Assembly: GCA_963768765.1 (NCBI GenBank)
Contig: CAVYJK010000030.1
Coordinates: 1-64,000, forward strand
Direction: 5' to 3'
Origin: DASWLF01 sp963768765
Lineage (GTDB): Bacteria; Desulfobacterota; Desulfobaccia; Desulfobaccales; 0-14-0-80-60-11
DNA length: 64,000 nt
Numbering within the stretch: the stretch's first letter is position 1; the number at the start of each line of letters is the position of its first letter. A program made the translations under genes and the position numbers. A model generated the notes under the pieces. The model saw only the letters and a list, made by a program, of their open reading frames with translations, was not told the origin of the DNA and searched no databases. Shown here one piece after another: positions 8,699 to 17,494 of the stretch.

Positions 8699-9948
8699 AG
8701 AGACCCGGTTCACCAGACCGTAAACTGTTCCTTTTGACCTTAGGTCTCCTGGCCTTCCTCGTCAGCTGCGCCGAGGTGACCCGGCCGACGCCCACGGACT
8801 CCGAACAGGAGGCGGCCCAGCTGGCCGCGGCCCGGCGCCATCCCTATCAAACCTGGTCCTCGGAACGGGTCTCCCGGGTCTTTCTGCGCCTGCTGCCCTG
8901 CCTCCCCCAGATTCACGGCCGCACCTATCCCTTCCTGGGCTTCAACTGGTGGGTCACCGCCACCGGCAAGGTGGCGGTGGACCAGGTCTGGCGCCCCTCT
9001 CCCGCTAATGACGCCGGCCTGAAGCCCGGAGACCTCATCCTGGCGGTGAACAACTGGCCTCTCCCCACCTGGGTGGAGGAATGGGACAAAAATATCCGGA
9101 CCACCCGGGGCATTTTCCAGGATTTTATGATGGTCCAGCGGGCTACCCGCCGCTCTAATAGCCATTACAAGAACGTCCGCTCCCACCATGACGTCTATTC
9201 CATTCTGCTCCCCGGCGAACTCCTGGCCGCCGTCATGCTGGACCTGAAGCACATCGGCATGGAGGCCCGGGAACGATATCTTCGCGGGCCGGTGGAGATC
9301 CTGGTCCAGCGGGAAGAGAAAAAATTCACCCTGGTGCTTTATCCCCAGCACCTGCCCGCGGAGTACGCCATCCTGGTCAATACCCAGGACCGCAAGATCA
9401 ACGCCTACGCGGCGCCCGGCCAGATTATCCTGACCCAGCGCCTGGTGAGTTTCTGCCTCAATGACGACGAACTGGCCGTGGTGGTGGGCCATGAGCTGGC
9501 CCACCATGCCCTGGGCCACCTGGTGCGGGGGGCGTTCCACCGGGAGCTGGGGAAATTCCTGGGGGAGACCGTCACCGCCTTCAGCACCTTTTCCCTGGGA
9601 AGAATCCTGGACTGGAAGCATTTCTCGGTGGACCCGGACGTGCGGCGGGTGTCCCAGGATGCGGTGGAAAGCGTCTTTTCCCAGGAGGACGAGCGGGAAG
9701 CCGACGCCTACGGGGCCTGGTACGCCTTTCAGGCGGGCTATGACATTGACAAGGGCGCGGCCGTGTGGGAGCGGGTGGCCGCGGTGGATGAAAAAGATCC
9801 CTTTATGACCACCTATTTCCTGGATTCCCACCCGGCGCCCCTGGAGAGATTGGCCCGCATCAGAATGATCGCCCGGTATTTCAAGGCCGGGCGGGCCGCG
9901 GAGGTTTTTCTGCAAACCGCGGACCTGGACCGCAAGCCGCCGCCATGA
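8686..9948 (+). CDS. M48-family metalloprotease lipoprotein with PDZ domain
   Basis: GTG start at 8686 overlaps the preceding stub by 13 bases. An N-terminal lipobox (LLAFLVSC) predicts a lipoprotein. Residues ~85-170 form a PDZ-like domain (VDQVWRPSPANDAGLKPGDLILAVN). The zinc motif HELAHHALGH starts at residue 269, and EDEREADAYG supplies the third ligand Glu. Length ~420 fits the lipoprotein, non-multispanning branch of M48 (YfgC/BepA-like, LoiP-like). Likely role: periplasmic quality control of outer-membrane proteins. Adjacency to a barrel gene remnant may reflect the original host operon. Confidence 0.88.
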   Translation: MAVLKRPGSPDRKLFLLTLGLLAFLVSCAEVTRPTPTDSEQEAAQLAAARRHPYQTWSSERVSRVFLRLLPCLPQIHGRTYPFLGFNWWVTATGKVAVDQVWRPSPANDAGLKPGDLILAVNNWPLPTWVEEWDKNIRTTRGIFQDFMMVQRATRRSNSHYKNVRSHHDVYSILLPGELLAAVMLDLKHIGMEARERYLRGPVEILVQREEKKFTLVLYPQHLPAEYAILVNTQDRKINAYAAPGQIILTQRLVSFCLNDDELAVVVGHELAHHALGHLVRGAFHRELGKFLGETVTAFSTFSLGRILDWKHFSVDPDVRRVSQDAVESVFSQEDEREADAYGAWYAFQAGYDIDKGAAVWERVAAVDEKDPFMTTYFLDSHPAPLERLARIRMIARYFKAGRAAEVFLQTADLDRKPPP

Positions 9949-10318
9949 GGAGTTTGCGGTTTGCGGTTTTCGGCGGCGTAAGTTTGTGGGGTGATCAGTT
10001 TAAGGTGGGACGGGCCTCCGGGCTCGCCGCCCGTTTTGGTCCATCATGGACGGCCCGGCGGCCTCACCACGCAGTGACGCCTGCATTTGCAAGGCGGGGT
10101 AAGCCGGAGGTGGTACCAGGTTGCCAGAATTTTTGTAGGGGTGGACCCAGGTGTCCGCCCGCCTTTAGGGGGCCACCTGGGTATGCCCCTAAAAGCAGGA
10201 ATATACTATTTTGACGGCTTTTCCCCCTGCCCCGAAAAGTCTCTTGGTGGCACAGGCGTCCCGCCTGTGCCGCGCAGGCTAAAGCCTGCGGTTAGAAAAC
10301 CGAAAACCCCAAACCCCC
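9949..10318. repeat. Intergenic stretch with several short palindromes
   Basis: No gene. It contains a GTAGGGG-type palindrome (10135-10195: GTAGGGGTGGACCCAGGTGT ... CCACCTGGGTATGCCCCTA), GGCACAGGCG/CGCCTGTGCC (about 10246-10271) and CGCAGGCT-AA-AGCCTGCG (about 10273-10291). It resembles repeated extragenic palindromes found elsewhere in the window (15684, 22023, 58186). Confidence 0.6.
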
Positions 10319-11056
10319 TCAAACCGGCAGCAGCACCGTTACCCGGGTGGCCCCGGGGGCGCTGTCCACCCGCACCCGGGCGCCGTAAGGGGCCAGCAAG
10401 CGCTGCACCATGAAGAGCCCCAGGCCGGCGTGGTCCGGTTTGGTGGTGAGAAATGGCTCAAAAATCAAAGGCAGGGTCTCGGCAGGGATGCCGGGGCCGC
10501 TGTCTTCGACGGTGAGAACCCGGCAGCCCTCCTTAAGAGCCGTCGCCACCGTCAACTCCCGCCGCGCCGACCCTTCCATGGCTTCCAGGGCGTTGTCCAG
10601 GAGGTTCCGAAAGCTCTGGCTGAAATCGAGGTAATGCCCGTAAATGGCCGGTAGCCCGGGCTGGAGGCAAATTTCCCGTTTGATCCGGTGCTTGAAGAAA
10701 GGCTGGGCCAGGCAGTGGGCCAGTTGCTCTTCGACTATCTGATTGAGATCGAGAGGTCGTCTGTCCCGGGCCTCTTCGTGGACGCCTTGCAGGATGAGGC
10801 GGCGGGTCAGAGCCTGGAGTCTTTCCAGCTCCGCCCGGAATTGGCGCCTTTTCTCCCGGCAGTAATCATGCAGGGCGCCCAGCTTCTCGGCCGCTCCCGA
10901 AGGGCAGCCGGCCAGAACGGCCAGAATTTCCGCTTCTCCGGCGGTCTTCTGTTCCAGCAGTTCCAACTGGAAGGAGAGCACCTGCAAGGGGGTGTTCATC
11001 TGGTGGACGATGCCGGTTACCAGGCGTCCGGCGCTGGAGTGTCGGTAGTAACGCAC
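10319..11056 (-). CDS. Sensor histidine kinase (catalytic part)
   Basis: Phospho-acceptor His in GRLVTGIVHQMNTPL (residue ~18), N box NLLDNALEAM, G1 VEDSGPGIP, F box FEPFLTTK and G2 HAGLGLFMV. No sensor domain is seen in this frame. The frame remains open upstream (ADFLERCLVEL) into a Pro-rich stretch at 11090-11200; a G-run there may hide a frameshift joining it to the frame of 11061-11411, which contains LKEAGVPISGPQQVPPRGEE followed by a polyproline linker. So the true protein may start near 11410. No adjacent response regulator. Membrane segments are not visible. Confidence 0.8.
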   Translation of the reverse strand: MRYYRHSSAGRLVTGIVHQMNTPLQVLSFQLELLEQKTAGEAEILAVLAGCPSGAAEKLGALHDYCREKRRQFRAELERLQALTRRLILQGVHEEARDRRPLDLNQIVEEQLAHCLAQPFFKHRIKREICLQPGLPAIYGHYLDFSQSFRNLLDNALEAMEGSARRELTVATALKEGCRVLTVEDSGPGIPAETLPLIFEPFLTTKPDHAGLGLFMVQRLLAPYGARVRVDSAPGATRVTVLLPV

Positions 11057-11479
11057 CAGCTCAACGAGGCAGCGCTCCAGGAAATCGGCCGGGGGGGGCG
11101 GGGGCGGCCGGAGGCGGCGGAGGCGGCCGGGAAGGCGGCGGGGGGGCGGCCAGGACTTCTTCCCCCCGCGGCGGGACCTGCTGCGGCCCCGAAATCGGAA
11201 CTCCGGCCTCCTTTAAAAGGGCTTTCCCGCGCCGATTAGTCACTTCCCTCCCCCAGACCCAGCAGCTTCCACTTCTAGAGGTGACCCCGCCCCCCAACCA
11301 CAGGCTCGGCACATCCCAGCAATTACTTAAGGCGGGCCTGGTAAAAAACCGCCCATGATGGGAATTGGCCTGTCCGCAGGGGCGGTTCGCGACCCGCCTC
11401 TTAGAAGCCAATCCCGGGTTTACCTTTAAAGTCGCGGAGAACGGGGGCTGTCCGGGAAATCCCCCTCAACTGTCGCCGT
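11057..11479 (-). other. Uncertain 5' region of the kinase gene, Pro-rich if translated
   Basis: The minus-strand frame 11411-11061 encodes a polyproline/alanine linker (APPPPSRPPPPPP) leading directly toward the kinase in another frame. Its N-terminal 60 residues have no recognised domain. It may be the missing N-terminus of the kinase or non-coding. Nothing else is seen. Confidence 0.35.
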
Positions 11480-12505
11480 CTAAGGTTGGATAGACACTCG
11501 AGTCTGGGAGGGGATCATTTTCACGAATTTTCGGGCCAGATCCGGGTCGAACTGGGTCCCGGCCTCAGCCTGGATCATCTTCAGGGCCCCCCGGATGGAG
11601 AACCGGCGCCGGTAAGGCCGGTCGCTGGTGAGGGCGTCAAAGACATCGGCCAGGGCCACCAGGCGGCAAAGGAAAGGAATCTTCTCCCCTGCCAGGCCCC
11701 GGGGATAACCCTGGCCATCCCAGCGCTCGTGATGGTGGAGAATGATTTCTCTTTCCTGCGCCTTGAGGCCCAGGGGCCGGACGATCTGTTCGCCGATGAG
11801 GGGATGGGTTTCCATGATGGCCCGCTCCTCCATGGTAAAAGGACCCGGTTTGAGAAGCAGCCGGTCGCTGATTCCCACTTTGCCGATATCGTGGAGGTAG
11901 CCGGCGTTCTGCACCGATTCCAATTCTTTGGGGTCTAGCCCCAGGTTCCGGGCGAAGTGCAGGGCGATCTCCGTCACCCGGCTGCAGTGTTGGCCGGTGT
12001 AATGGTCCCGGGTTGCCAGGGCCTTGACCAGGACCTGGATGGACTCCAGCAGGTAGGTGGTGGGCTTTTCACGCGGGGCCGGACTCTCGGGGACCAGGGA
12101 AGAGTTGGCCGCCAGCAGGGCCACCAGGTTCAGGTCATTCCGGTCCAGGGGCCGCTTGGGGCGGCCGCCGATGATCATCACTCCCAGGAGATTATTGCGG
12201 GACTGCACCGGCACCGCCAGCAAGGGCGAAAAGGACCGCTGGCCCCGGGACTGGAACAGCAGCGGGATGGAATTTCTGGCCACCTCCCGGGCCGCCTCCC
12301 AATAAATGGGAGGGAGATCCCGGTCCGCTCCGTTGGTCAGCAAGCCCGCGGGTCCATCCAGCGGCAGGAAGGCGGCGTGGTTGGCCCCGGTGAGCTTGGC
12401 GGCCAGATGCAGGAGGTCGAGATAGCTCTCCTTGGCACGGTTAACACGGGATGGGCGCGGCGAGTGTAGCATGTCTGCTTTTGGGCTGCTCGGTTGCGGG
12501 TTCAT
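11480..12505 (-). CDS. GAF / HD-GYP domain protein, probable c-di-GMP phosphodiesterase
   Basis: Residues ~25-150 fit a GAF-like sensor (LAVPVQSRNNLLGVMIIGG). Residues ~165-335 are HD-GYP: HCSRVTEIALHFA, YLHDIGKVGI, ETHPLIGEQIV, HHHERWDGQGYPRGL (the GYP motif) and ALADVFDALTSDRPYR. All metal-binding His/Asp positions are present, so hydrolysis of cyclic di-GMP is expected. No membrane segment. It lies between two histidine kinases on the same strand, suggesting a local signalling cluster, but with separate transcription (80-base gap to the next kinase). Confidence 0.9.
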   Translation of the reverse strand: MNPQPSSPKADMLHSPRPSRVNRAKESYLDLLHLAAKLTGANHAAFLPLDGPAGLLTNGADRDLPPIYWEAAREVARNSIPLLFQSRGQRSFSPLLAVPVQSRNNLLGVMIIGGRPKRPLDRNDLNLVALLAANSSLVPESPAPREKPTTYLLESIQVLVKALATRDHYTGQHCSRVTEIALHFARNLGLDPKELESVQNAGYLHDIGKVGISDRLLLKPGPFTMEERAIMETHPLIGEQIVRPLGLKAQEREIILHHHERWDGQGYPRGLAGEKIPFLCRLVALADVFDALTSDRPYRRRFSIRGALKMIQAEAGTQFDPDLARKFVKMIPSQTRVSIQP

Positions 12506-12586
12506 CAGGGTAGCTGTTTGCTACCCTCTTATCGGCTGCGGGAGGGCCCGGCTTAAAAATTCTGAAAAGCGGCAAACGGAAGACTT

Positions 12587-14039
12587 TTAAGGGGTGTTGT
12601 TTAGAGGTAGGTGAATGATGCAGGTGGTGCCGCGCTCCACTTCGCTTTCAATCTCAATGGTCCCCTGATGCTGTTCGATGAGGCCCCGGCAGATGGTGAG
12701 GCCCAGGCCGGTGCCCCCTTCCTTGGTGGAGAAAAACGGGGTGAAGAGCGAGGTTAAATGCTCGGGAGGGATGCCGTGGCCGGTGTCGGCTACGGTGAGG
12801 CGCACCTTGTCCCCACGCAGCTCCACCCCCACCGTCAAGTTGCCGCCTTGTGGCATGGCCTCCTGGGCATTCTTAAACAGGTTGATGAGAACCTGGCGAA
12901 TCTGCCCGGGGTCAAAGAAAAACTGGGGAATATCCTCCGGGGCCTGGAGTCGGAAAACGATGCCCCGCTCTTTGAAACCGGCCTCCATCAGCTCCGCCAC
13001 CTCCCGGATCAGGACCGGCAGGTCGCTCAAGACCTTGCGGGCCGGGGTGGTGCGGCTAAAGGTGCTTAAATCGCCCAGGAACTTCTCCAGGCGCTGCACC
13101 TCCTGATGGATGATCTTGAGCTTGCGGCGGGCCTCTTCCGGGCAGATCTGCCAGGCGCTCCAGTTGGCCGGCAAAGCCGCCGATGGTCATGAGGGGGTTT
13201 TTGATTTCATGGCTGATGTGGGCCACCATCTGGCCCAGGGCGGCCAGGCGTTCGCTGCGCAGCAGGTCCTCTTCCAGGTGTTTGCGCTCCCGCAAGTCCC
13301 GGAAAAAGCCGACGATGCCCACCTCCCGGTCGCCCTCGTGGAGGATGCGGGCGGAAAGCCAGATGGGCACCAGGGTGCCGTCCTTGCTCCGCACCAGGGT
13401 TTCGAAATTCTCCAGCATTCCGGGGCCGGTAAATTCGGGGGAGTAAATTTTCTGCTTGATTTCATGGGCCACCCGGGGCGGATAGAGCTGGCTGACGTTT
13501 AACTTGCCGATGACCTCCTCCGGCGAGTACCCCAGGATTTTGGCGGCGCCCTGGTTGAAAATAACGATGGTCCCCAGCATGTTGTTGACGACGATGCCGT
13601 CCATGGAGGCCTGAATCAGGTTGCGTTCCAGTTCGTCCAACTGCCGGATCTGCGACTCCAGATTGAATCGGTGGGTGACATTCGTGAAAGTGCACAACTT
13701 CCAGGGGCTGGCGTCTTCATCCGGAGGGCGGTAAAAGGTGACTTCGTAAACTAATTTTTCCCCGTCCCGCTCCCGGGTCAGGATGGTTCGGGCCGGGTAA
13801 AAGGGGCCCAACTCCGAGGGGCAGAACCCCACCCGTTCCGACTGGACGCTGGTAAAGAGGTTCCCCAGGCTGGAGCAGGGCTTCCCCTCAATTTCCGGCC
13901 ATTCCAGGCCAAAATGTTCCAGAAAGGCGAGGTTGGCGTAGGCGATCCCTTCATCCTGGTCCAGCACCAGGGCATAGGTGTCGGTGAGGCCATCCAGGAG
14001 ACGGGCAAAGAGACCTTCCGGAGGTTTGCGCATAATCAA
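12587..14039 (-). CDS. PAS-domain sensor histidine kinase (one frameshift)
   Basis: Start at 14039. A first PAS-like region (ALVLDQDEGIAYANLAFLEHFG), a second PAS (SMDGIVVNNMLGTIVIFNQG ... LGYSPEEVIGK) with PAC (GIVGFFRDLRERKHLEED), HisKA (LGQMVAHISHEIKNPLMTI), then a frameshift near 13150. The other frame resumes at EEARRKLKIIHQEVQRLEKFLG, followed by HATPase: LINLFKNAQEAM, VADTGHGIP, FTPFFSTK, GGTGLGLTI. Joined length ~480 residues. It is soluble with no membrane span, so senses a cytoplasmic signal. The shift is probably a sequencing indel, since both halves are perfectly conserved. Confidence 0.88.
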
Positions 14040-14173
14040 CCTGAGTGAGAAACTGGATTGTAAGTGCTCACTATATATTAAGTATGTCTAAAATCTCGCC
14101 GGCGCAACAGCTAATTCTTGGGAAGGTACGGGTCGTTCCGGTGCGGTTGCCTGCAGGTCGCCGGGAGTGATGG

Positions 14174-14821
14174 TCAGAAGAAATCCGTCAGAAAGGGATT
14201 GTGGAGCTTCTCCTCACCCAGGGTGGAAGTGGGGGTCTCGCCGTAATCGTGGCCGGGCCAGATGCGGGTCTCATCCGGCAGGGGCATGATTTTCGCCTCC
14301 AGGGAGGAGATGAGCTGCGAAAGCGCCCCTCCCGGCAGGTCGGTGCGCCCTGCGGCCCCCACGAACAGGGTGTCGCCGGTGAAGAGGTGGCCCGGAAAGT
14401 AAAGGCAGATGGCCCCGGGCGTGTGGCCGGGAGTGTGCAGCACCGCGGCCTCCCACCGGCCCAGGGGCAAACGGTCACCGTCGCTCACCAGCAAGTCCGC
14501 CCGACGCAAGGGGGGAAAACCCTCGGCCCGGGCTGCGGCCTGCATCTCCGGGCGGCGGAAGAATTCCCAGTCCAGACGATGGATGGCGATGCGGGCCCCG
14601 GTCTCTTCGGCCCAACGGTCGTTGCCCGCGATATGGTCGGCATGGCCGTGGGTATTGATGATCCACTTGAGACTCCAGCCCTCCTGCTTGAGGAGGGCCG
14701 AGAGAGTGGGGGCAGGGCCGCCGGGGTCGACGAGGAGGGCCTCCCCGGTCTCAGGGCAGGCCACCAGGTAGGTGATCACCGCCAGGGGGCCCACCAGCGC
14801 AGCCGTTATGCTCAGGGGCAC
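14174..14821 (-). CDS. Metallo-beta-lactamase fold hydrolase, glyoxalase II-like
   Basis: 215 residues. Metal-binding THGHADH, then HTPGHTPGA, TGDTLF, GRTDLPGG and PGHDYGETPTSTLGEEKLHN, the arrangement of small glyoxalase II / YcbL-type proteins. Family role: hydrolysis of glutathione or other thiol esters. It is shorter than canonical GloB (~250) and lacks the C-terminal substrate domain, as in YcbL. Stand-alone, with the next gene on the same strand. Confidence 0.9.
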   Translation of the reverse strand: MPLSITAALVGPLAVITYLVACPETGEALLVDPGGPAPTLSALLKQEGWSLKWIINTHGHADHIAGNDRWAEETGARIAIHRLDWEFFRRPEMQAAARAEGFPPLRRADLLVSDGDRLPLGRWEAAVLHTPGHTPGAICLYFPGHLFTGDTLFVGAAGRTDLPGGALSQLISSLEAKIMPLPDETRIWPGHDYGETPTSTLGEEKLHNPFLTDFF

Positions 14822-14849
14822 GGCGGCTCCTCCCGGAGTGGAGAACGGG

Positions 14850-15392
14850 TCATTTCCCCAGAAAGCTGAAGATCATCTGCTGGTTGCGCAGGGCATAGAT
14901 GCCCGCCTTGATGTAGCGCTTGTGGGCCTGCTCGTATTCTTCCTTGGCTTCCCGCTCGTATTTCAGAGACAGATCCTTCTGGGAAACTTCCAACTGCAGG
15001 GCCTTCTTTTCCTTGTCCTCCGCCGATTTCATCAGGCGGTCCGCCGCGGAGCGCTCATCCGCGCCCAGCTTCTGGTTGATGGCCTCCTGCTGAGCCTCCT
15101 TGTCCGTCAAGAGCCGATCCTTCTGCTCCTGGCCGCACTCTTTTTGCAGGATGGTGAACAGGGAGTTGGCCTCCTTCACCAGGGACTTGGCCTCAGCCGT
15201 GTACCTGGCATTCAACTTTTTTTCCGCTTTGTCCAGGAGGGCCACGGCCCGTTTATAAAGGATGGCGTGGTCGGGACCGCACTTGGTTTTGGGGGTCTGG
15301 GTCTGGGTCTGGGCCTGGGCCAGAGCCGCTCCTGATAACCCCAGGGCCAAAAAAATTGCGACGATGATGGCTGCATACCGTGGCAAAATCAT
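14850..15392 (-). CDS. Exported coiled-coil protein of unknown function
   Basis: ATG 15392 chosen (AAGGA upstream) over an earlier in-frame start because it opens directly into a signal peptide (MILPRYAAIIVAIFLALGLS, cleavage after ALAQ). The mature part is about 155 residues, highly charged and Lys/Glu/Ala/Gln-rich (LDKAEKKLNARYTAEAKSLV, REAKEEYEQAHKRYIKAGIY), and almost certainly alpha-helical. A Cys pair occurs (TKCGPDH, QKECGQ). No known family recognised. Located just before a small helical protein on the same strand. Confidence 0.7.
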   Translation of the reverse strand: MILPRYAAIIVAIFLALGLSGAALAQAQTQTQTPKTKCGPDHAILYKRAVALLDKAEKKLNARYTAEAKSLVKEANSLFTILQKECGQEQKDRLLTDKEAQQEAINQKLGADERSAADRLMKSAEDKEKKALQLEVSQKDLSLKYEREAKEEYEQAHKRYIKAGIYALRNQQMIFSFLGK

Positions 15393-15405
15393 AGTCTGTC
15401 CTTTG

Positions 15406-15663
15406 CTAATGAAGCTGATAGGTTTCGGTGATGGCTCGCTGGAACCGGGGACGGTAAATGATGTCAAAGGCCGTTTCCTTGCCGGGGAACAGCGTCAAAG
15501 CCTGGCGACGGACGTTCTCCACGATCTTGCCGGCCTGGGCCAGGCTCAGGCGCCCGGACCGGATCTCCATGAGCCCCAGGTCCACCATAAAGCGCAGGTA
15601 TCTCAAGTTGCGGTTTTCTTCCCGGATGGCCTGGCGCCGGGCTGCCTCGTCCATCTCCGCCAA
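15406..15663 (-). CDS. Small helical protein, unknown
   Basis: 85 residues, charged (EAARRQAIREENRNLRYLRF), no signal peptide or motif. It ends 13 bases before the exported coiled-coil gene, with which it is likely co-transcribed. Coding is supported by close packing and host-like composition. Function unknown. Confidence 0.55.
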   Translation of the reverse strand: MAEMDEAARRQAIREENRNLRYLRFMVDLGLMEIRSGRLSLAQAGKIVENVRRQALTLFPGKETAFDIIYRPRFQRAITETYQLH

Positions 15664-15683
15664 GGTTCTACCCCCCGGATGCC

Positions 15684-15714
15684 TGTAGGGGCGGGTTTCA
15701 ACCCCGCCCCTACA
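15684..15714. repeat. GTAGGGGCGGG-type palindrome
   Basis: TGTAGGGGCGGG / CCCGCCCCTACA around a TTTCAAC centre. Same family as 10135, 22023 and 58186. Lies between the L,D-transpeptidase stop and the small helical gene. Confidence 0.75.
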
Positions 15715-15735
15715 TTGCCTAAAAGTTAGACAAAT

Positions 15736-16725
15736 CTATTCTAACTTGGCTTCCTTGCCATGTAAAGGGGAAAGCCTGACTTCCCGGGGCGAGGAGGAGT
15801 CCTTGGGGGCAGGCGCCGTGGGAGAGCTCGGGACCGGCGGCCCCTTGGTGACCTCCTGGGCAATGCCTTCCCGGGCCTTGAGGATGGGTGGCACCTTATG
15901 CCAGTCGATGCGGTCCGTGAGCTGGTAGTGTTGGGCCAGTTCCTGGACGTATTCCAGGGCGTGCAACTCCTTACCGTAGATATTGGGGTTGGCTTCCAGA
16001 TAGATCCTCCCCTCGGCGGTCAGGGCCAGCTTGATGGGGCGGTAAATGATTTTCACCGGGGTGCCCAGCTTCACCTGGGGGAAGAGCTGGGCGATCTCAT
16101 CGGGCAGCATGCGGATGCAGCCGTGGGAGACGAAGTAGCCCACGGTCCAGGGACGGTTGGTGGCATGGATGCCCACCCCTTCCGCGGAGGTGCCCATCCA
16201 GTAATCTCCCAGGGGATTCTTGGGGCCAGGGGGCACTTTTTCCACCACGTCCAGCCCCTGCTCCTCCATTTCCTCCTGGATGGAGGGAGGCACGTTCCAG
16301 ATGGGCTTGCGGCGCTTCTCGTAGATCACATAGGTCCCCGTGGGGGTGGGCCAGGTGCGCTTGCCCACCGCCAGGGCATAGCGCCGTATATAGACCCCGT
16401 TGACGAAGTGGTAGAGGCACAGCTCCGGCAGGTTGATAACCAGGCCGTTGCTCAACTCGGTGGGCACGATATGGCTGGTATTCAGCTGCAACTCCATGCC
16501 CGGCTTCAGTTTGTAAGGCCCTTTCAGACCATTGCGCCGGGCCAGCGCCGTCCACTGCAACCCCTTTTCCAGGGCGATGCGGTTGAGAGTCTCCTTGGGC
16601 CGCACCTCATGAATTTCTTCACCTCCGGCCACCTGGCTGTACAGGGGGGGAGGGTGGGGGGCGGCCGCCGCTGCCTGAGGGGCCGTCAGCAGCAGCATTA
16701 AGACCAGCCAAATCATGCGTCCCAT
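15736..16725 (-). CDS. L,D-transpeptidase with LysM domain (ErfK/YbiS/YhnG family)
   Basis: ATG 16725 follows the previous stop by one base and starts a signal peptide (MGRMIWLVLMLLLTAPQAAA). LysM-like motif (IHEVRPKETLNRIALEKGLQ ... LKPGMEL) precedes the YkuD domain, with the catalytic HATNRPWTVG...SHGCIRML motif. Family role: periplasmic 3-3 cross-linking of peptidoglycan or attachment of proteins to it. Pro/Ser-rich C-terminal tail (~295-330). It is translationally coupled to an EEP-family nuclease upstream. Related to the two transpeptidases at 59-61 kb but divergent. Confidence 0.9.
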   Translation of the reverse strand: MGRMIWLVLMLLLTAPQAAAAAPHPPPLYSQVAGGEEIHEVRPKETLNRIALEKGLQWTALARRNGLKGPYKLKPGMELQLNTSHIVPTELSNGLVINLPELCLYHFVNGVYIRRYALAVGKRTWPTPTGTYVIYEKRRKPIWNVPPSIQEEMEEQGLDVVEKVPPGPKNPLGDYWMGTSAEGVGIHATNRPWTVGYFVSHGCIRMLPDEIAQLFPQVKLGTPVKIIYRPIKLALTAEGRIYLEANPNIYGKELHALEYVQELAQHYQLTDRIDWHKVPPILKAREGIAQEVTKGPPVPSSPTAPAPKDSSSPREVRLSPLHGKEAKLE

Positions 16726-16726
16726 G

Positions 16727-17488
16727 TCAATATTCCACCTCTGCCTCATAGGGGAAATGGTCGGACGGATAGCGACCAGCCGTATGGTCGGTGACGGTGG
16801 TTACCTGGCGCACCCGGAAAGGCGGAGTCACCAGGATCCAATCGATGCGGGCCCCCCGCTCCCGGCCGTCGAAGCCGTGCTGGGTGGCGGCTTCTTCCCC
16901 CGGAGGATGCAGGGCCCGCCAGGTATCCATTAGGGGACTCTTCTCGTTGATAAACTCCCGGTAGACCGGGGAATCGGGCGGCTCGTTGAAATCCCCCGCC
17001 AGGATCAGGGGCAGGTTGAAGCGGAGAAAATAATCGCGAATCATCACGGCTCCCTGAAACCGGGCCTTTTCGGAAATGTGATCCAGATGGGTATTGATGA
17101 AATAGAAATCCTCGTCCCGGCCCGCTTCCTGCAAGAGGCCATAGGTGACCATGCGGGGGAAGGCGCTGTCCCAACTCTTGCTGCGGTGCACCTCCGGAGT
17201 CTCGGAAAGCCAGAACTCGCCGCTGGCTTTCACCTGGAAACGCCCCTCCCGGTAAAAGATGGTGGGGTACTGGCAGGTGGGGTCCACCTCCCGGTGAGCC
17301 GTGAGTGGGAGATATCCGGGCAGGTGGGCCTCCAGGTACTCCAACTGCGGCACCGTGCCTTCCTGGGTGCCCAGGAGGTCCGGCCGGCGGGCCTGGATGA
17401 CCTCCGCCACCAGTTCCCGGCGGAACTCCCAGGCGTTGGGGCCGTCCAAAGGGGTGGCGAACCGGAGATTAAAGGTCATTACTCGCAT
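16727..17488 (-). CDS. Endonuclease/exonuclease/phosphatase family protein
   Basis: 253 residues spanning the EEP fold: MRVMTFNLRFA, GTQEGTVPQLEYL, FINTHLDHISEKAR, LAGDFNEPPDSPVY, ARIDWILVTP and the final YPSDHFPYEAEVEY. Catalytic Asp/Asn/His positions are present. No signal peptide, so cytoplasmic. The substrate (nucleic acid, phosphoinositide-like or other phosphodiester) cannot be decided. Start codon six bases after the dGTPase stop; stop codon one base before the transpeptidase ATG, so a three-gene operon. Confidence 0.85.
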   Translation of the reverse strand: MRVMTFNLRFATPLDGPNAWEFRRELVAEVIQARRPDLLGTQEGTVPQLEYLEAHLPGYLPLTAHREVDPTCQYPTIFYREGRFQVKASGEFWLSETPEVHRSKSWDSAFPRMVTYGLLQEAGRDEDFYFINTHLDHISEKARFQGAVMIRDYFLRFNLPLILAGDFNEPPDSPVYREFINEKSPLMDTWRALHPPGEEAATQHGFDGRERGARIDWILVTPPFRVRQVTTVTDHTAGRYPSDHFPYEAEVEY

Positions 17489-17494
17489 AAAGGC